A stretch of DNA of 64,000 nucleotides from Candidatus Sulfopaludibacter sp. SbA3 (GTDB taxonomy: Bacteria; Acidobacteriota; Terriglobia; Bryobacterales; Bryobacteraceae), in the NCBI GenBank assembly GCA_945890485.1, contig CAMDCN010000023.1, forward strand, positions 59,070 through 123,069, given 5' to 3'. The translations under genes were made by a program, and so were the position numbers. The first letter of the stretch is position 1, and each line of letters starts with the position of its first letter. The notes beneath the pieces are model-generated. The model ran no database searches. It saw only the letters and a program-made list of their open reading frames with translations, and was not told the DNA's origin. This document shows positions 1 to 8,922 of this stretch, piece after piece.

Positions 1-687
1 GCGGAGCAGGCAAAAGGCGCGGAAGTCTTCCGGGTCCTCTGTGGGGAAGACCTTCCAATCGAGGATGGTCCACCCGGTACGCTCACAAAGGCGGCGTAGC
101 CCGGATTCAGAGAACAGCCAGTAGTTTGTCGCGTCGGCGCCACAGGCATCGCCCGGGCCAACCAGGTAGGCGAGCGGCTCGGCGTGGGTGGTGACGCGGG
201 TGCTGAGCAGACAGTATTTGGCGTGCCCGGCCAAGCGTTCCATGGCGCCGAAAGGATTCTTCAGATGGTAGAGAACTCCCAGAAACAGGGCAAGGCCGAA
301 GTCTTCGCGAGGCAGAGTCCAGTCGTGGTCCAGGTCAACGTGGTAGGCGAGGATCTTGGATTGCAGTGCCGCATGCAGCTTCCAGAAGCCCTTCATGCCG
401 CTATGGTGGGTTTCCGTATTGTCGAGAACGCAAACCTCGCGGCCGAGCGATTCGAGGAAGAACGAGGTCGCACCATCGGCTGGGCCAATATCGAGGAGCG
501 GGGCGGAGCCGGCGAGGTCAAGAACTTGGCGGTTGGGGCCGGTCAGCAGCTTCTCGAGGTGCTGCCAGTTTGCCAGCGAATCGTAGGGGTACCACGCGAA
601 ATCGGCTGGAGCGGCGCTGCGTTTTACTTGATCAAAGCGGGCAGCGAAAGAGACGGCGCGCTCCCGGAGTTCGGCGATATCGAGCAT
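1..687 (-). CDS. SAM-dependent methyltransferase, 3' end beyond the window
   Basis: This is a class I S-adenosylmethionine methyltransferase whose substrate is unknown. The visible 229 residues read WYPYDSLANWQHLEKLL near residues 32-48, then a motif I-like segment LLDIGPADGATSFFLES and an acidic VCVLD after it, then FLGVLYHLKNPFGAMERLA. That last stretch resembles the GVLYHL block of the CmoB/DUF1698 group. The reading frame stays open to the left edge, so the C-terminus is missing. The ATG at 687 lies 27 bases downstream of the TamB-Omp85 stop, so it is probably the last visible gene of that operon. I see no good Shine-Dalgarno sequence before it, and translational coupling is possible. CmoB-like tRNA modification is one option, but small-molecule or glycan methylation fits equally well. 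Confidence 0.8.
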   Translation of the reverse strand, partial: MLDIAELRERAVSFAARFDQVKRSAAPADFAWYPYDSLANWQHLEKLLTGPNRQVLDLAGSAPLLDIGPADGATSFFLESLGREVCVLDNTETHHSGMKGFWKLHAALQSKILAYHVDLDHDWTLPREDFGLALFLGVLYHLKNPFGAMERLAGHAKYCLLSTRVTTHAEPLAYLVGPGDACGADATNYWLFSESGLRRLCERTGWTILDWKVFPTEDPEDFRAFCLLR

Positions 688-714
688 GAGAAAAGGGTGA
701 ACCCCAAGGTAGCA

Positions 715-3700
715 TTAGAACGCTTGGCCAATACTGATGAAGGGCCGGCCGAGCGACTCTCCGGGTTTGCGATCGAGTTTGAAGCCGTAGTCGAGCCGGA
801 TGAGAAAGAACGGGGTGCGGATGCGGAGCCCAAATCCGGCGGCTTTGCGGAGCTGCCAAGGGCGGAAGTCGCCGATGCCTTCGTAGACGTTGCCGAGATC
901 GGCGAAGCCGACGCCGTCGAAAATCTTGAAGAGCGGGAACCGGAGTTCACTGTTCCAGACGAACATTGCGTCGCCGCCCGCAGGAGAGATGCCGTCCGAA
1001 AGGCGGGGACCGATGCCGTCCTGAGCGAAACCGCGCACGGTGGTGCCGCCGCCAGCGAAGAAGCGTTCGCCGAGGGCGACCTGGCCGGTGGAAGAGCGGC
1101 CGGGAATGAGTCCCTGACCGCCAAGTCCTGCCGCGAGCCCGACGCGGAGGCCAGTGGCGACGATGAGGCGCGAACGGCGCACGTTGCGCTGCATGGGAAG
1201 CAGACGCGGCGTATCGAGGGCGATATAGCGGAAATATTGGCCGAAGTACTTCACGAAGTTGAGTTCGCTGCCGGACCACTTGGGAGCGTAGTCGAGGCCG
1301 TGCGAGGTGAACGAGCCGCGAGTGGCGTCGAGGATGTCATCGCGGGTGTCGCGGCTAAGAGACGTTGTGAATGGGGCCACGCGGAGATAGGCGTCAAAAA
1401 GCGGATCAGGGACATTCTCGTAGGTGTGCGTGTTCTCGATTCGGTAGCCGTAGTTGACGGACCAGACGTTGCGGAAGCGAGCCTCTTGCAGGATGGACAG
1501 GCCGATGCGGTCGGTGTTGAACCCTTCCCGAATTTCGCGGCGGATGAAGCTGGCGGCCGTGGTGCGGAGGGGCCACGAACGGAGGAAGGGCTGCGAGAAG
1601 TAGAAGCGGCTCTCCTGCAGGTCGCTATCGTAGCGGAGGCGAACGCCAGCTACGCGGCCCATGCCGAGGCTGTTGCGATTGGTGATGTCGGCGATGCCGC
1701 CGGGGCCGCGATCGGTGTCGAAGTAAGCGCCGTAGTTGAGCAGGAATGGCCGGACCTCGCGGGCCGTAATCCGGAGGTCGACGGGCTGTTGGTTGGAACT
1801 GGAGTCGCGGACCGTCCGGTCGGTATCGATCAGCGAGTAGGCGCCGGTAGAGTATAACTGGCGACGGGTCTTGCTGAGTAACTGGAGGTCCATCGGGTCT
1901 CCAGGTTGAAGCGCTAACTGCTTGCGAACGAAGTTTCCACCGCGGCCGGAGGATACCTCCACGTTGCCGAGAACGCTCTGTTTGCCTTCGGAAATCTGGA
2001 GGGCGACACGAAGCTGACCGGGGGCGTTCGTCTCCCGTTCCAGCGCATAGGCAATCTCTGCGTCGTTGTAGCCTTTGTGGCCATAGAGCGCGCGAATGTT
2101 GTCGACGGTATCCTGGCGGAGCTGCGGGGTATACGGCAGGCCGGCTTCGAGGTTTGTAACGGTGGCGAGTTCGGCGTCGGTGTAGGCGCTGTGTCCTTCA
2201 TAGTCGACGCGGCTGACCCGATAGAGCGGCCCTTCGGCAACCGGAAAAACGGACTGGGCGGTGCGAGCCTCGCGGTCGACGATCAGTTCCGGCCGGGCGA
2301 GCTTGGCATCGAGATAGCCGAGTTCGTGGTAGAAGCGGGCCGCAAGGTCGATGATATGCCGGGGCTTCGTGATGGCTTCGTTTTCGGCTTTCTGATCGCG
2401 GAGCAGTTGCCGGAGGTCGGACTCCTCCACTTGGCTGGCCCCGGCGAAGACGATCTTGTAAGTCTCGAAGCGGAGGCCGGGTTGTATGTCGAAGGTTACT
2501 CGCTTGTGCCCGGCGTCGGCGGAATCAACCTGGTATTCGACCTTGGCTTCGACGTAGCGGTCGTTGAGTAGCTCCTGGCGGATTTCGGCGGCCGCGTCGC
2601 CGGCGCGTTGGACGTCGAAAATGCCGGCCATCCACGTCTCCCGGATGCGTTTGCGCAGCGCGCGGGAGGGCGAGTAGCCTTCGAAAACGAAGTCGACTTG
2701 GGGGCCGGGATCGATGTCCACCTGGACGTTGACGGCTTTGCCCTGGGTATCCCGCTGTAGTCGGACGCGCGATTCTAGCAGCCCGGCGCGGGCGTAGCGG
2801 TTCTCGATGCGGTCGATACCTTTGCGCAGGCGGAAGAAGTCGTAGGGTTTGCCTTCGCGGGCGTTCAACCATTTGCGGATCTGCTCTTCGGAGAACATGC
2901 TGCCGTGGTTGATGTCGACTTTGCCGAGCGTGCGGCGTTCGCGCTCGGAGGCGGTGCGGGGCGGGGGCGCTTCGCCGCCGAATTCCTGGGTACGGTTGAA
3001 ATCGAAGCGATAGCTGTTGTCGGATTGCTTCAGGGTCCGGCCGCGGAAGCGGCGGCTGAAGTCGTACTGCCCGATGATGATCTGGTCGCCGCTATTGATC
3101 AGGTTCATCGAGTAGATGAGGCTTAATTGGCGGGTGAGATTCTGGCCCACCGTGAGCCGGGCGCTGGGGTCCGATTCGTTGGCGATCAGGCCGGGTTCGA
3201 TCTTCACCTGCGAGATGCCGGTGGCTTCCTGGATGCCGCGGCCAAGGCTGCCTCCGACCCGGCCGGTGAGGTAAGAGAGCACCTGCTCCTTGGCGACATC
3301 GGTCTCTTCGCCTTGCAGGCGGTCGAGCGTGCGGCCGGTGAGAAGGACCGAGGCGATGTCCGGCTCCGGCAGCGGCGGATCGGAGGTGAGGAGGGTTTCG
3401 CGGTCTTTGCCGGATCCGGTGACGGCCAGCGTCACCTCGTAGCCGGAGGCTTCTGTTTTAGCCTGGAGGTCGAAGACAGGCTCAATGCGCTGGTCGCTGA
3501 TAAACGTGATGACGCCGCGGTCGACGAGATACTTTCGTTCGCTCAAGTACAGCTCACCGCCTTCCCCGAGGTTGACGCGCCCGGTAAGACCGGGACTGTA
3601 GTAGTTGCCGAGGACGCGGGCGTCGACTTCGATTTCGAGCTTGGCGAGATTGTTGTTGACGACGAGCGGCTCTTTGGTTTTGACCGCGATGTTGTAGTCG

Positions 3701-6700
3701 AGCTTCGACAAAAACGGATTGCGCTCGTCGGTGAGTTCGAGTTCCGGGGAGCGGTTGGCCAGGTTAAAGAGGCCGTTTTCGAGGGCGAGGGTTTCGGTGT
3801 AGGAACCTTCGGCAATCTGGACCGAACCGGAGAGCAGCGTCCGCTGGCGCGGGCCGGGGGCGAGTTTGAGATCGAGGTTCGAGACCGTACGCAGATTGGC
3901 GGGGAAGTCGAGATAGACGTTGCGGGTGGCGAGGGTGAGTCCGGGGCCGCCGAGGACGCCCTTGTTCCAAGTGACAGTTCCGCCGCCGGTTAAGGTTCCG
4001 CCGTTGAGGTCCCCTTGCAGGCGGGTGAGGCGGAGTTCGTGGCCTTTGAGATCGGCCCGGAGGTTGAGCTTTTCGGCGGCGATGCGGGGAGAGTTGAGCG
4101 CGATCTCGCCGTCGGTGAGATCCAGGGAGCCGGTAATGGCCGGGTCGCTCAGGGGGCCGCGGACGGCTAGCTGAACTTTAGAGAGCCCGCGAGCCCGGAG
4201 GTCTTCCACGAACAGGCTGCCGATGCCGATGTCGGTGTTACCGGCCAGGTCGAGATTGAGCTGCGGTGTGCCGGCGAGTTGCGCCGTCCCGGTGAGGGCG
4301 AGCGCAGTGTTCGGCCCTTTGACAGCAAACTTTTCCACCGTGGCCATCCCCTTCGATAGCTTGATGGAGGAGAGACCGTCCTGTTCGAGATGGACGCGCT
4401 CATAGTCCGCTCTGAACTCGTCGATGCGGAGGGTGGCCTCGACGGCGTCGAGTTCGAGCTGGGGTGCGGCGGCGTTGAGGGTAGCGGAGAGCTTGCCTTG
4501 GAGGCCGTCGGGGGCGCCGGGGGCTTTTGAAAGATCCAGGTTCTGGATTGTCAGTTGAAGCCCCGCGGTGGAGCCGGAGCCGGTGAGAGTTCCGTTCATC
4601 CATTGGGCGGTCAGGGAATCAAGCGTGACGGTTTTGCCGGTGACGGTGGCTTGGAGATTGGCTTGGGTAAGGGGTGGCAGGTCGGGAGAGGTCACCGAAG
4701 CGTCGGCCACGCGAGCTATGAGATTCGGCTGAGGATCCTGGAGCTTGCCGGTGATCTGTCCCCGGACGGTCAACTGGCCGGTGGCTTGAACGGGCGCGTC
4801 CGGAACGAACTTGGCGAGGTCCGCCAGATTCGATTGCAAATCGACGCTGATGGCGCTAGGGAGGGCGCCGGAGAGTGCGAGTGTTGTGCCGGGCGCCGTG
4901 AAGGCGGCGGAGTGGATGGTGAGCTTCTCGGCTGCATACTCGGCGTGCAACGGACTCTGAAGGGTCACCGGTTGCCCTTTGACCTGGAGATCGAGTTCGT
5001 TTGAGCGGAGAGTTGCCTGAATGGACTTGGGGTTGTTGGCTTGACCGGCGGCGGTGAGATCGAGTGAGAACTTGCCTGCGACAGGTGTGCCTTCCGGAAG
5101 GGGCAGGGAAGCGAGGTTGGTTTGGCGGGCGTGGACTTCGGCGGTGAATGCGTACGGGGCGTTCGAGTTGACGCGGCCTTGGGCAGTCACGTTCTGTCCG
5201 GGCGCTTGCACGGTCGCGTCCAAGATGTCGTTCGAAAAATTGAACCGGCTGGTTAGCTCGCCGACGCGATGGCCTCCCGCGCTTAGGTTTGTCGCCGCGA
5301 GGGTAGCCTCGGCGCGAGGATCGTCGCCCGTGCCGTTGGCGGTGGCGTTGAGCGTGAAGGCGCCCACGATAGGCCCGAAGTCAGGAACCGTAAACGTGGT
5401 GAGTTCAAAGGGCGTCGAGGTCATCTTCGCCCGGAGGTCCTTGATCTCCAGGTGGTAGGTCGCGTCTAGCTGCATCCTCTCGGTGGGCGACTTCGCCCAG
5501 TCGAGTTTGGCTTTGGCCAAACGCTCAGGAGAGAGGGAGGCGGCCAGGTTCATGCGGCCAAACGGCTGCTGGTAGGCATCAAGATTGACGGCCGTGGCCT
5601 GCAGTTGCGCCTGCGGACGGGTGGTCGTCCCGGTGATTTGCGCATTGGCCTGGAGCTGCCCCGAGATGGGCAGTGCGGTTTGGCCGAGCGCGGCGAGCAG
5701 GTCGGCAATTTCCGCTCTGCTTGTGGAACTGGTTAGTTGTAGTGCCCTGGCGGCGTCAAGGCCCACCGTGCCGCTGGTGCTTAACTCTTGGCCCTTCCAA
5801 CGAATACTCGAGTTCTGCAGATCGAGGAGGCCGGGCGTGTAGGCGGCATTGAGATCGACCGAGTCGATCGGCAGTTGATTGACGGTGAGCGGGGAGACGT
5901 TGAGATGCACCTGCGCTTCCGGCCGCGGGAGGGTGCCGGCAAGGACGATCTCTGCCTTTGCCTCTCCAGTTGCGGGCGGCGCTTCGGTGGCGAAGATCTG
6001 CTTAGCGAGAGCTGCCGACTGCGCCAGGTTGCTGGCGGCCAGGGTCAGCTCCCCGGTCAGCCGTTGCTGGCGGTCGATCTGGGCGGAGCCATCGACTCTG
6101 GCACCGAGTGCGGAGATGCCCGTGAGCGTGACGGATCCGGAACCCCCAACTGTTCGGGCGGACAGCGTTCCAGCGACCGGGATCACATCGGCCGAGGCGG
6201 GCGCGATGGGCTGCAATTGGAAGTTGGCGGAGCTTGTGGCGCGCTGCCATTCGAGGGCGGGCCATTGGAGACTGGCGCTTCCCGATGCGCGGCTGGCCAA
6301 GATGTACGGCGACTTCGCCAGGCGGGAAGCAGTATCTAGGCGTATGCCATCGAGGCGGGCCGTCAGACGGCTGGTGCCTTGTCTGAGGGCCAGATCGAGA
6401 TCGGCGGCAGCTTGGCCCAGGGGCGAGGTGACGCGGAATTTACGCAGACGGGCCGTCTGGGTGGCTTGCTCGAAGCTCAGGTCGGTTTCGAGCTCGATAT
6501 CACGATACTCGGCGTACCGTAGCTCTTTTCCTTCGAGGCGGCCGGTGACCTGCAATTGATCGAGCGGGCCGCGGGCCTGGATCTGGAGACGCGCACGGCC
6601 ACTGGCGGGAAGGTCGGTGACAAACGGCGCCAGCGAGGCGTTGGCTTCCGCTTGAAGATCCAGAACAGGGGCCGCGAGGTCCTTTACGGCGCCAGAGGCG

Positions 6701-7386
6701 CGGAGCGTAGCGCCGAGGGCATCGAGATTCAGACCGTTGATCACCACGTCCTTGTCGCCAAGATCGATCGTGGCTTGCAGGCGGTCAATTGAATACTCTT
6801 TGGCCTGGAAACTGAAGCTCGCCGGGCGAAGGGTGCGCAAATCAATCTGATGCCGGTTGGTAAGCAGGTTGCCATCGACGGCCATTTGCCATTCCGGGAT
6901 GAATAAGTTGGTTTGGTTCTTCCGATCCTCGTAGCGAAGGGAGGCGCCGGTGATCATGGCGGCGTCAATGAGGATAGACGTGGAGGAGGTCGATGTTTCC
7001 GCCTCAGATTTCAAGTCGGGAAGGTTGGACTGACCGTTGGCATCGATGAGAAGGTATATCTCTGGCTTAACGAGCGTAACATTGCGAAGGATAAGTCGCC
7101 CGCGCAGGAGATCGAATAAAGAGGCTTCGGCGCCAAGGCTTTCCAGTCGAAGGAGAGGCGGCATGCCGGCGCGCGGGGTCACGGTGATTTGACGCATGCT
7201 GGCGCTGCCGGCGACGAGGTTGTAGTCCAATCCTTGGGCTTCGACGACGATTCCCTCCGCCGCGAGGGCGCGGCGGAGTTCGTTAAGCGCATACCGCTTC
7301 GCCGGCGGCGTGTGCAGAAAGGCAATGCCCGCCAGCATCACTCCGCCGATGGAGAGGGCGGCAATACGGAAGTACCGGAGCTTCAT
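715..7386 (-). CDS. TamB-like / five-POTRA Omp85 fusion protein
   Basis: A single 2,223-residue chain joins two envelope-assembly machines that are usually separate proteins. Residues 1-25 are a signal anchor (MKLRYFRIAALSIGGVMLAG). About 30-1230 is repetitive beta-rich AsmA/TamB-type sequence. About 1230-1450 matches the conserved TamB (DUF490) C-terminal domain, including YLSERKYLVDRGVITF and LTVGQNLTRQLSLIY. About 1485-1870 divides into five POTRA-like repeats of about 77 residues. About 1875-2223 is an Omp85 barrel with the loop-6 motif GTTVRGF near residue 2113, ending ISIGQAF with a terminal phenylalanine. In proteobacteria TamA (three POTRAs) and TamB (inner-membrane anchored) are distinct proteins; five POTRAs is the BamA number. 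The likely role is moving beta-barrel proteins or lipids across the periplasm. The ATG starts one base after the upstream TPR gene's stop codon, so translation is coupled. No frameshift is seen. Confidence 0.93.
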   Translation of the reverse strand: MKLRYFRIAALSIGGVMLAGIAFLHTPPAKRYALNELRRALAAEGIVVEAQGLDYNLVAGSASMRQITVTPRAGMPPLLRLESLGAEASLFDLLRGRLILRNVTLVKPEIYLLIDANGQSNLPDLKSEAETSTSSTSILIDAAMITGASLRYEDRKNQTNLFIPEWQMAVDGNLLTNRHQIDLRTLRPASFSFQAKEYSIDRLQATIDLGDKDVVINGLNLDALGATLRASGAVKDLAAPVLDLQAEANASLAPFVTDLPASGRARLQIQARGPLDQLQVTGRLEGKELRYAEYRDIELETDLSFEQATQTARLRKFRVTSPLGQAAADLDLALRQGTSRLTARLDGIRLDTASRLAKSPYILASRASGSASLQWPALEWQRATSSANFQLQPIAPASADVIPVAGTLSARTVGGSGSVTLTGISALGARVDGSAQIDRQQRLTGELTLAASNLAQSAALAKQIFATEAPPATGEAKAEIVLAGTLPRPEAQVHLNVSPLTVNQLPIDSVDLNAAYTPGLLDLQNSSIRWKGQELSTSGTVGLDAARALQLTSSTSRAEIADLLAALGQTALPISGQLQANAQITGTTTRPQAQLQATAVNLDAYQQPFGRMNLAASLSPERLAKAKLDWAKSPTERMQLDATYHLEIKDLRAKMTSTPFELTTFTVPDFGPIVGAFTLNATANGTGDDPRAEATLAATNLSAGGHRVGELTSRFNFSNDILDATVQAPGQNVTAQGRVNSNAPYAFTAEVHARQTNLASLPLPEGTPVAGKFSLDLTAAGQANNPKSIQATLRSNELDLQVKGQPVTLQSPLHAEYAAEKLTIHSAAFTAPGTTLALSGALPSAISVDLQSNLADLAKFVPDAPVQATGQLTVRGQITGKLQDPQPNLIARVADASVTSPDLPPLTQANLQATVTGKTVTLDSLTAQWMNGTLTGSGSTAGLQLTIQNLDLSKAPGAPDGLQGKLSATLNAAAPQLELDAVEATLRIDEFRADYERVHLEQDGLSSIKLSKGMATVEKFAVKGPNTALALTGTAQLAGTPQLNLDLAGNTDIGIGSLFVEDLRARGLSKVQLAVRGPLSDPAITGSLDLTDGEIALNSPRIAAEKLNLRADLKGHELRLTRLQGDLNGGTLTGGGTVTWNKGVLGGPGLTLATRNVYLDFPANLRTVSNLDLKLAPGPRQRTLLSGSVQIAEGSYTETLALENGLFNLANRSPELELTDERNPFLSKLDYNIAVKTKEPLVVNNNLAKLEIEVDARVLGNYYSPGLTGRVNLGEGGELYLSERKYLVDRGVITFISDQRIEPVFDLQAKTEASGYEVTLAVTGSGKDRETLLTSDPPLPEPDIASVLLTGRTLDRLQGEETDVAKEQVLSYLTGRVGGSLGRGIQEATGISQVKIEPGLIANESDPSARLTVGQNLTRQLSLIYSMNLINSGDQIIIGQYDFSRRFRGRTLKQSDNSYRFDFNRTQEFGGEAPPPRTASERERRTLGKVDINHGSMFSEEQIRKWLNAREGKPYDFFRLRKGIDRIENRYARAGLLESRVRLQRDTQGKAVNVQVDIDPGPQVDFVFEGYSPSRALRKRIRETWMAGIFDVQRAGDAAAEIRQELLNDRYVEAKVEYQVDSADAGHKRVTFDIQPGLRFETYKIVFAGASQVEESDLRQLLRDQKAENEAITKPRHIIDLAARFYHELGYLDAKLARPELIVDREARTAQSVFPVAEGPLYRVSRVDYEGHSAYTDAELATVTNLEAGLPYTPQLRQDTVDNIRALYGHKGYNDAEIAYALERETNAPGQLRVALQISEGKQSVLGNVEVSSGRGGNFVRKQLALQPGDPMDLQLLSKTRRQLYSTGAYSLIDTDRTVRDSSSNQQPVDLRITAREVRPFLLNYGAYFDTDRGPGGIADITNRNSLGMGRVAGVRLRYDSDLQESRFYFSQPFLRSWPLRTTAASFIRREIREGFNTDRIGLSILQEARFRNVWSVNYGYRIENTHTYENVPDPLFDAYLRVAPFTTSLSRDTRDDILDATRGSFTSHGLDYAPKWSGSELNFVKYFGQYFRYIALDTPRLLPMQRNVRRSRLIVATGLRVGLAAGLGGQGLIPGRSSTGQVALGERFFAGGGTTVRGFAQDGIGPRLSDGISPAGGDAMFVWNSELRFPLFKIFDGVGFADLGNVYEGIGDFRPWQLRKAAGFGLRIRTPFFLIRLDYGFKLDRKPGESLGRPFISIGQAF

Positions 7387-8019
7387 TTAACGCGCAGTGC
7401 GGAGGAAGGATCGGACTTTCGCTGCGTTGGGATTGTCGGGCTCGAGCCGCAGAAACTCGTTAAAGTGATGGACCATTTTGTCCGGCCGCTTCTGATTGCT
7501 GTAAGCAAGGCCGAGGTAATAATGGGCCATGCTATTGGTCGGGCGAGCGGCAATGGCTTCTTCGAGCCAGGTGACGGCTGGTTTGAAATTCTTCTGGTTC
7601 ACCGCCAAAGCGCCCCGAGCGTAGGCCAATTCACCAGAGTCCGGCTCCTTTCCGCTGGCCGCTTCAATGCGCGCGGCAGCGTCGGCGAGTTGCTTGGCTT
7701 CAATCTGGGCTGCTGCCAGGGCGAGCAGCGTTGCGGGGTTCTCCGGTTCGGCGTCCGCCGCGGCGCGGAGGCTGGTGACCGCCTCATCGTTCTTGCCGAC
7801 ATGGCTTAGCGCCACCCCAAAGAGCCGCTTGGCGGTAGCGTTTTCCGGTTCAGCGGAAACGACTTGGCGGAGTTCGGCTTCGGCTTCTTTGAATTTCCGC
7901 TGCTCCAATAGCTGCTGCCCATGTTCGAGCGAGCCAGCGAAGACGCTGGCGGCGAACACCGGCAACATCAGCAAAGTACGGGAATAGTTGCGGACTTTGG
8001 CTGCGATCGCAGTTTCCAT
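7387..8019 (-). CDS. Secreted TPR-repeat protein
   Basis: This 210-residue protein has an N-terminal hydrophobic segment (about residues 14-28, ending VFAGS) that fits a signal peptide, followed by tetratricopeptide repeats. Repeat signatures include LLEQRKFKEAEAELRQVV, the 'AEPEN' turns, and AHYYLGLAYSNQKRPDKMV near the C-terminus. The start at 8019 is chosen because a GAGAGGAA ribosome-binding site precedes it and the signal peptide begins there; the longer open frame upstream runs antisense to nothing real and overlaps the ParA gene. The stop codon directly abuts the ATG of the TamB-Omp85 fusion, so the two are made together. A periplasmic scaffold that partners the fusion protein is a reasonable inference, by analogy with TPR/BamD-type partners of Omp85 proteins, but nothing in the sequence proves contact. 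Confidence 0.87.
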   Translation of the reverse strand: METAIAAKVRNYSRTLLMLPVFAASVFAGSLEHGQQLLEQRKFKEAEAELRQVVSAEPENATAKRLFGVALSHVGKNDEAVTSLRAAADAEPENPATLLALAAAQIEAKQLADAAARIEAASGKEPDSGELAYARGALAVNQKNFKPAVTWLEEAIAARPTNSMAHYYLGLAYSNQKRPDKMVHHFNEFLRLEPDNPNAAKVRSFLRTAR

Positions 8020-8132
8020 AGATTCCTCTCTATAGCCGGGATGCGGGGCAACAAGAAAATGTTTCCGATTTAGGCGGGGGCTGACCGGGCGGGCATATCT
8101 TACTTTTTTATAGCACGTGACGAGGTAAGGCG

Positions 8133-8171
8133 TGCCGCAGCAGCCGTAGGATTCCACGGCTTGCTGCGGCA
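8133..8171 (-). terminator. Inverted repeat after the ParA-like gene
   Basis: TGCCGCAGCA at 8133 pairs with TGCTGCGGCA ending at 8171, with an inner GCCGT/ACGGC pair, giving about 15 base pairs around an 8-base loop. It begins 5 bases beyond the ParA-like stop codon. No U-tract follows on the minus strand, so it could be a processing or attenuation hairpin in the gap before the TPR/TamB-Omp85 pair rather than a classical intrinsic terminator. Confidence 0.45.
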
Positions 8172-8176
8172 AAATA

Positions 8177-8917
8177 CTAGAGTAACGACGCGGAGGCTTC
8201 GTCCAGCGCGGCGTAGCACTCGCGGAGCCAGGTCCGGCAATAGCGACGTTCCGTATAGCCAGCTTCGCCTTCGCAAAACGCGGAGAAGGAGAGACTCGCC
8301 TTGTCGACGGACTGGTACACCGTGCCGTCGAGAGCCGGAATCGAGATTTCCTTGGCGCCCGCGGAGAGAAGGTCCTGACGAATATTCGATCCTTCGTACA
8401 CGTCGAACTTGGCGGCCACGCCGTAATTCTTGACAATGACGTAGTTGACATCGGTGCCCAGCGCGGCGAAGCACTCTTTCAGGTGCCCGACGCTATCCAC
8501 GGCGCCGCCTACGACGTAGATGACCGTGATCGCCAACTGGCCGGACTCGGCTTCTTCGAGCGCACCGCCCTTATACAGCCATTCCTTGAGGTCTTCTCCG
8601 GAGCGTGCTCCGAGATCGACGAGCGCCAGGCGCTTCGGTTGGCCGTCCATGAGGAAGTCCAGGACGGGGGCGATGGCGGCCGCCTTGTCGACTTCTACCG
8701 CCGACGTTTGGCTGGGGTGGAAGCGAAGCAGTTGGCCAGTGGGGCCTTCGGCGTCAAAAGCGCGGAATGCGGTTTCCCGGGAAGCGAGAAAGTCGGCGAC
8801 GAGGCGGGCGACGGTGGTCTTGCCGACGCCGCCCTTCTCCCCATGAGTGAGGAGTAAGCGGGGCTTGGCCGCAGCGGCGGCGGTCTTCGGTTTCTCAGTG
8901 GTGGTAGCAGTGCTCAT
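8177..8917 (-). CDS. ParA/MinD-like P-loop ATPase
   Basis: The 246-residue protein carries a deviant Walker A box, GEKGGVGKTT, at residues 26-35 with the signature lysine K28 and P-loop lysine K33. This is the hallmark of the ParA/MinD/SIMIBI ATPases, which sandwich ATP as dimers and position or segregate cargo. A Walker B-like segment LALVDLGARSGEDLKEWL follows. The first 20 residues are an alanine/lysine-rich tail. It starts 5 bases after the stop of the small HTH-like gene upstream, with GAGGA about 14 bases before the ATG. There is no ParB homologue or parS-like repeat in the neighbourhood, so this is more likely an orphan ParA-family protein (the 'cellulose synthase BcsQ/MinD-like' type) than the chromosome partitioning ATPase. 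The cargo is unknown. Confidence 0.85.
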   Translation of the reverse strand: MSTATTTEKPKTAAAAAKPRLLLTHGEKGGVGKTTVARLVADFLASRETAFRAFDAEGPTGQLLRFHPSQTSAVEVDKAAAIAPVLDFLMDGQPKRLALVDLGARSGEDLKEWLYKGGALEEAESGQLAITVIYVVGGAVDSVGHLKECFAALGTDVNYVIVKNYGVAAKFDVYEGSNIRQDLLSAGAKEISIPALDGTVYQSVDKASLSFSAFCEGEAGYTERRYCRTWLRECYAALDEASASLL

Positions 8918-8922
8918 TACGA

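Noticed and set aside
184..1857. Long plus-strand open frame of 557 codons opposite the Omp85 barrel
   Set aside because: It is the antisense reading of a clearly homologous barrel in GC-rich DNA; composition is alanine/glutamate/valine-rich with no domain, signal or ribosome-binding site.
8020..8451. Upstream extension of the TPR gene
   Set aside because: The extension reads through the hairpin and the ParA-like gene in another frame; a good ribosome-binding site and signal peptide mark the start at 8019.
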